Shown in pieces: positions 7,035-10,211 of a stretch of DNA of 10,211 bases. The translations under genes and the position numbers were made by a program. Position 1 is the stretch's first letter, and every line of letters begins with the position of its first letter. Location of the stretch: positions 1-10,211 of the forward strand of contig JAFOMV010000194.1 in the NCBI GenBank assembly GCA_017418765.1. The letters are read 5' to 3'. Origin of the DNA: Ruminococcus sp. (lineage in GTDB: Bacteria > Bacillota_A > Clostridia > Oscillospirales > Ruminococcaceae). The notes under the pieces are model-generated. The model did not search any database. It was not told the DNA's origin and saw only the letters and a program-made list of their open reading frames with translations.

Positions 7035-8447
7035 ATGAATTTATACATAAAGACAATAGCAGGTATTTCAGCTTTATCGCTTACAGCAGCTTCTCTTTTT
7101 TCGTGCAGTATGTCCAAAAAGGACGATAAATCTGAAGAAATATCTTCTGCTCATGTAACTGAGGCAGAGGAAAAAAACGAAACAGAGACTGAAGAAGAAT
7201 TCCGCAAGGCTGATACTAATGAGGAAATGGCCATAACGTGGCTCTCGGATTATGATCTTAACCCTGCAAGACATGAAAAACGCAGTTCCGCACTCGAAAT
7301 TTTCGAGGATGTTTTCGGAGGAAAGATAAACTATATTCACACAAGTTCTGACAGCAAATACGATAAACTGGCAGAAATGATAGATGCAGGCGAAGAAGTA
7401 GATATGTTCCCATATGACCCCGGCGCTTTCCCTGAGGGGATGACCCGTGACCTTTATGCGCCGCTTGATCCCTATTACGAGGAACTCGGCATGGATACAG
7501 GTATATGGGATGATATGCAGGAAGTTATAGATATGTACGAATACAACGGCGGACATTATGTTATACCTTTCAGCTTTTCCGATCCGATAGTTCTTACTTA
7601 CAGCAGAAATATAATAAGGCAGGAAGGTTTTTCCGATCCATATGAGCTCTATAAGCAGGGCAGCTGGAACTGGGATACCTTTATGGAAATGATGCAGGAT
7701 TTCAAGGATAATGCTTCAGACGGCACCGCAAGATACGGCATAAGCGGCGAACTTGGACGTGCTGCTCTTGCCTCATCAGGCCACACAATTATAAAAAAGG
7801 AAAACGGAAAGTATATCAATAATATCTCTGACCCTGAAATAGCAAAAGCCGAGCAGATGGTGATAGATATAGGTCAGCAGGGACTTTACCGTGATAACTG
7901 GCTGGAACACTTTGATACAGACGGGAATATACTCTTTTACGCTATGGGCACATGGGCTCTCGGAAGCTCAAATGCGCTGAACGATGACAAAGACCTTATG
8001 GTCGTTCCTTTTCCGAAATCTCCTGATTCCGACAGGTACTATATAAGCTGTCATCATAACGCAAGACTTCTCGTCAGCAGCTCAGAGAAAGGAAAAGCTG
8101 TAGCTGCCTATATCAGATGTGAACGCCTCGCAGAGACAGAGCAGACTTTCGCCGACGATAAAAAGAAGCTTGCGACTGCCCCTGTAAACACCGCTAAGGG
8201 CGAAGTAAAAAGTGTTATAACATCAGAACAGTATGATGCGATACAGGAATACCTCTCCCCTGCAAAGGTATTTCCGATATTTGATCCCGGCTATGGTATG
8301 GGCGATAATATGTACAACGCTAACGGCTCAGGAGTTATGTACAGCATTGACAGAAATCTTACCAACGGTCACTATGCTTCATGGGAAAGCGCACGTGAAG
8401 CATGGGATGGAATGGTATCAGAGGAAGCTGCAAGATTTGCGGATTAA
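7035..8447 (+). CDS. Extracellular solute-binding lipoprotein (family 1, ABC-type)
   Basis: A 470-residue predicted lipoprotein of the sugar-type ABC solute-binding family. The signal peptide (NLYIKTIAG, hydrophobic core about 8-22) ends in LFSC, a lipobox with Cys24 as the lipidated residue. Phe at -2 is less usual. A very acidic Lys/Glu/Asp-rich linker (about 27-62) lifts the domain from the membrane. The binding fold starts near 65 (MAITWLSDYDLNP). It has family-like features: KYDKLAEMIDAGEEVDMFPYD (residues 108-128), a GSWNWDTFMEMMQDF element (209-223, resembling the W-T-W-D-E-F motif of sugar-binding proteins), and a C-terminal helical closure with NGSGVMYSIDRNL. The start is chosen from the AAGGAG at 7021-7026. 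The gene stands alone: no permease or ATPase lies on either side. It may serve a distant transporter, or act in surface sensing. The ligand cannot be predicted from this sequence. Confidence 0.88.
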   Translation: MNLYIKTIAGISALSLTAASLFSCSMSKKDDKSEEISSAHVTEAEEKNETETEEEFRKADTNEEMAITWLSDYDLNPARHEKRSSALEIFEDVFGGKINYIHTSSDSKYDKLAEMIDAGEEVDMFPYDPGAFPEGMTRDLYAPLDPYYEELGMDTGIWDDMQEVIDMYEYNGGHYVIPFSFSDPIVLTYSRNIIRQEGFSDPYELYKQGSWNWDTFMEMMQDFKDNASDGTARYGISGELGRAALASSGHTIIKKENGKYINNISDPEIAKAEQMVIDIGQQGLYRDNWLEHFDTDGNILFYAMGTWALGSSNALNDDKDLMVVPFPKSPDSDRYYISCHHNARLLVSSSEKGKAVAAYIRCERLAETEQTFADDKKKLATAPVNTAKGEVKSVITSEQYDAIQEYLSPAKVFPIFDPGYGMGDNMYNANGSGVMYSIDRNLTNGHYASWESAREAWDGMVSEEAARFAD

Positions 8448-8460
8448 TATAGCATAAAAA

Positions 8461-8482
8461 ACCGCTCTCATCTGAGAGCGGT
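8461..8482. terminator. Bidirectional intrinsic terminator between convergent genes
   Basis: ACCGCTCTC (8461-8469) pairs with GAGAGCGGT (8474-8482) around a 4-nt loop, ATCT. On the minus strand the stem runs into six Ts, a strong terminator for the CorC-type gene ending at 8487. On the plus strand AGTTTTATT follows, enough to end the lipoprotein gene (stop at 8445-8447). Confidence 0.93.
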
Positions 8483-8486
8483 AGTT

Positions 8487-9809
8487 TTATTCTTCCTCAT
8501 CATCGTTGTATCTTTCAAGCACCTTTACCCTGCAAGCCTCTATACGATGATGTTTTACTTCAACTATGTCGATGTGCAGACCGTCTGCTTCAAGGCTTAG
8601 CTGTGTGCCGTTTTTGGGTATGTGACCGAGTTTGTCTATGACATATCCGCCGAATGTATCATATTTATCAGCCGGCAGGGAGATATCAAGTTCATCACAT
8701 ATCTCTGTAAGAGCACTTATACCGGGCACGATCCATTCATCCTCTGCTGTTTTTGCAAGCTTTACAGCAGGCTCATCCTCATGGTCATCAGCAAAATCAC
8801 CGACAAGTTGTTCAACAAGATCGGTAATGGTAACTATACCGCTCATACCGCCGTACTCATCTACAACTACAGCAAAATGGTCTGAGCCATCCTGCTTCAT
8901 TTGTTCAAAAAGACGGTCAGCTTTCATATTCTCATGAACGAATAACGGCTCACGTACAGCATTATCCATTATATTGTCACGGCTTTTGTCATCAAGCCGG
9001 AAATAATCTTTTGCATCGAGTATTCCTATCACATTATCGACGCTTTCGCCGCATATGGGAAATACTGAATGGCGTGTACGGTGTATGGTCTCCTCCCATA
9101 CTCCTATGTCATCATTGCTCCATAGAACAGATACATCGGTACGGTGAGTACAAACCTGTTCGGCAGTAAGATCATCGAAGGCAAAGACATTTTTGATGAT
9201 ACGGTTCTCATCTTCATCTATAGTGCCATTTTCAGCCCCCGCATCCGACATCATAAGTATTTCTTCCTCAGTAACAGCTTCCGCACTGCTGGATGGATCA
9301 ATACCGCAAAGTCTGAGCAGTCCGTTGGCAGATACATTTGTCAGCCATACAAACGGAGCAAAGACCGCCGATACAGCCTTTATAGCGCCGCTCAGTGCAA
9401 GAGCTGCTTTTTCCGGTCTCCTTGCCGCTGCGTGTTTAGGTATAAGATAGCCGAACACTATCATAAAATAAGCGGCAGCAATTGTTATGACAACAGTCAC
9501 AGCAGCGTTTAGCAGTGTTCTGTTTATACTTGTACCGGAAGCGATAACAGCGTTTACAGCAGGTGCTCTGAAACTTGTTACAGCAAAAGCAGAACTGAGA
9601 AGTCCCGTGATCACAGCTGCTGTTCTTACAGCAGAGAAAAATCTGTCAGGGCTGTCAGTAAGCTTTTTCAGCCTTTTCGCTTTTTTATTGCCGCCTGCCG
9701 CAAGTTTTTCAAGTTTTGTATCACTGACGGATATGACCGCTGTTTCTATAAATGTAAACAGAGCGGTAAATAATATCAGTATGATTTGCAGAATTATCTG
9801 CCGAGCCAT
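8487..9809 (-). CDS. CNNM/CBS/CorC-domain membrane protein (hemolysin-like, possible Mg2+/Co2+ transport)
   Basis: A 440-residue membrane protein of the CNNM-CorC family, members of which are implicated in Mg2+ (and Co2+) export or homeostasis. The N-terminal DUF21/CNNM region (about 1-165) has four hydrophobic segments near 5-27, 62-82, 98-124 and 134-158. It contains FIETAVISVSD, matching the family F-x-E-x-A-x-x-S motif, and GYLIPKHAAARRPE, matching the G-E-x-x-P-K motif with Tyr in place of the usual Glu. A CBS pair covers about 205-335 (HSVFPICGESVDNVIGIL, then FAVVVDEYGGMSGIVTITDL). The CorC/HlyC accessory domain covers about 345-432 (YDTFGGYVIDKLGHIP). GGAGG lies 9 nt before the ATG at 9809. 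Its long upstream leader may regulate it; metal control is only a guess from the family. Length and domain order are normal. Confidence 0.93.
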   Translation of the reverse strand: MARQIILQIILILFTALFTFIETAVISVSDTKLEKLAAGGNKKAKRLKKLTDSPDRFFSAVRTAAVITGLLSSAFAVTSFRAPAVNAVIASGTSINRTLLNAAVTVVITIAAAYFMIVFGYLIPKHAAARRPEKAALALSGAIKAVSAVFAPFVWLTNVSANGLLRLCGIDPSSSAEAVTEEEILMMSDAGAENGTIDEDENRIIKNVFAFDDLTAEQVCTHRTDVSVLWSNDDIGVWEETIHRTRHSVFPICGESVDNVIGILDAKDYFRLDDKSRDNIMDNAVREPLFVHENMKADRLFEQMKQDGSDHFAVVVDEYGGMSGIVTITDLVEQLVGDFADDHEDEPAVKLAKTAEDEWIVPGISALTEICDELDISLPADKYDTFGGYVIDKLGHIPKNGTQLSLEADGLHIDIVEVKHHRIEACRVKVLERYNDDEEE

Positions 9810-9818
9810 TCCTTAATT

Positions 9819-9823
9819 CCTCC
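9819..9823 (-). promoter_or_regulatory. Ribosome binding site of CorC-type gene
   Basis: Minus-strand GGAGG, 9 nt before the ATG at 9809, supporting that start. Confidence 0.75.
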
Positions 9824-9897
9824 ATTACGTTACAATAGTCAAATATGCGCAAAAAGACACAGCCTGTCACAAATTCCGGTGCAGACCGTGCCTTGTA

Positions 9898-10128
9898 TTA
9901 AAACTTGTTCCTATAGGCAGCGTATGCGGATTTTCGGACATATTTCAGCAGAGAGCAAGAAACGCAGAAATACTGATGCATTTCAGGTTTTTTTGACGAA
10001 ACTGTCGGCTGAATCTGCCGAAAAGATGCTTGCTGTATCCTATGAGAACAAGTTCTGATATATTCAAAGTTATCTTTTAGATACTGTATGCAACTGTAAG
10101 GGTTACTGCCGTCAGGGGCACCGTCCAT
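9898..10128 (-). CDS. Small open frame of 76 codons in the leader (doubtful)
   Basis: It starts with MDGAPDGSNPYSCIQYLKDN, 10 nt after a perfect AGGAGG. The rest is rich in Cys, Arg, Ser and Gln and overlaps the strong hairpin. No signal peptide, membrane segment or recognisable domain is seen. The first 25 or so residues look more protein-like than the remainder. An alternative ATG at 10135 gives only seven codons (M R N G R C P) and sits 3 nt from the site. Coding is possible given the promoter and site, but the palindromic content suggests the frame may be accidental or a leader peptide. Confidence 0.22.
   Translation of the reverse strand: MDGAPDGSNPYSCIQYLKDNFEYIRTCSHRIQQASFRQIQPTVSSKKPEMHQYFCVSCSLLKYVRKSAYAAYRNKF
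9902..10054. repeat. Imperfect inverted repeat, about 153 nt end to end
   Basis: Plus-strand AACTTGTTC (9902-9910) is the exact reverse complement of GAACAAGTT (10046-10054). Inward, ATAGG/CCTAT, CAGC/GCTG, TTTTCGG/CCGAAAA and TTCAGC/GCTGAA also match, with short mismatches between them. No clear target-site duplication flanks it. It may be an RNA hairpin or a small dispersed element. Confidence 0.6.
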
Positions 10129-10163
10129 TCCGCATACACCTCCTATCAAAAAGTGATATGATA

Positions 10164-10192
10164 ATTATATACTAAAACTTATTGCTTGTCAA
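10164..10192 (-). promoter_or_regulatory. Strong sigma-A promoter driving the CorC-type leader
   Basis: On the minus strand, consensus TTGACA (10187-10192) and consensus TATAAT (10164-10169) are spaced by exactly 17 nt. An A-run lies just upstream of the -35. Transcription would start near 10157. It is the best promoter match in the window and implies a well-transcribed leader. Confidence 0.88.
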
Positions 10193-10211
10193 GGGATTTT
10201 TTGCAGCGGAC

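Larger units (their letters stand above)
9810..10157 (-). ncRNA. Candidate structured leader or small RNA upstream of CorC-type gene
   Basis: A transcript starting near 10157 would run about 345 nt before the CorC-type start, far longer than the other leaders here. On the minus strand it begins with a perfect Shine-Dalgarno (AGGAGGTG, 10137-10144). TGTATGC (10132-10138) can pair with GCATACA (10085-10091), enclosing TGCC-CCTGAC-GGCA. From 10054 to 9902 the RNA can fold into a long imperfect hairpin with helices 10046-10054/9902-9910, 10039-10043/9913-9917, 10032-10035/9918-9921, 10018-10024/9931-9937 and 10008-10013/9944-9949. A weak four-pair hairpin followed by five Ts lies near 9853-9870. 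It may be a riboswitch-like leader, a separate small RNA or a 6S-like RNA. I could not match it to a known class. The pairings are read by eye, not computed. Confidence 0.4.

Noticed and set aside
7074..7556. Minus-strand 160-codon frame opposite the lipoprotein gene
   Set aside because: Its Cys/Phe/Ile-rich composition is typical of an antisense shadow. The plus strand has promoter, ribosome site, lipobox and family motifs.
9853..9870. Weak hairpin with five Ts on the minus strand before the CorC gene, considered as a transcription terminator or attenuator
   Set aside because: Only four base pairs are visible, so it was not listed as a terminator. It remains possible as part of the leader.
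9786..10058. Plus-strand 90-codon frame across the CorC start and leader
   Set aside because: It starts inside the CorC-type coding region on the opposite strand and has no ribosome site. Its end resembles the minus-strand small frame only because the region is an inverted repeat.
1..10211. CRISPR arrays, tRNA or rRNA genes, insertion sequences, phage or defence genes
   Set aside because: No regularly spaced repeats, no tRNA-like cloverleaf and no transposase, integrase or nuclease motifs were found on either strand.

Overview
The window looks like chromosomal DNA of a low-to-moderate GC Gram-positive Clostridia member, most like Ruminococcus or a relative in Oscillospiraceae. The reasons are strong AGGAGG-type ribosome binding sites, canonical TTGACA/TATAAT promoters, AT-rich spacers, a membrane-anchored GH25 lysozyme, a PhoR/PhoB-type two-component pair and a standalone lipoprotein solute-binding protein. 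The genus is an inference from protein style, not from a search.

Layout: (1) 1-2489, rightward: the 3' three-quarters of methionyl-tRNA synthetase (metG), cut by the window start, then a membrane-anchored GH25 muramidase 36 nt downstream and probably cotranscribed. A bidirectional terminator (2503-2543) closes this unit. (2) 6812-2597, leftward: a three-gene operon from a good sigma-A promoter. It holds a PAS-like/GGDEF-like/GAF-like signalling protein whose GGDEF signature is degenerate (S-G-E-G-Y), an OmpR/PhoB-family response regulator and a PhoR-like histidine kinase with an 11-nt gene overlap. (3) 6968-8447, rightward: its own near-consensus promoter, then a family 1 extracellular solute-binding lipoprotein without permease genes beside it. 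A second bidirectional terminator (8461-8482) follows. (4) 10192-8487, leftward: a near-perfect promoter (TTGACA-17-TATAAT), an unusual leader of about 345 nt, and a CNNM/CBS/CorC-type membrane protein (hemolysin-like, possible Mg2+ or Co2+ transporter).

The kinase, regulator and GGDEF-like protein form one translationally linked signalling module. The input signal and target genes are not visible here, and no phosphate-uptake genes lie nearby. All other genes are ordinary core or surface functions.

The stretch least explained by ordinary genes is 9810-10157, upstream of the CorC-type gene. It carries a strong promoter and a perfect Shine-Dalgarno. It also has a long imperfect hairpin of about 153 nt and two competing complementary partners for the segment just after the Shine-Dalgarno. 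A weak 76-codon open frame runs through it. I read it as a candidate structured regulatory leader or small RNA, or alternatively a dispersed inverted-repeat element. I could not match it to a known riboswitch class by eye.
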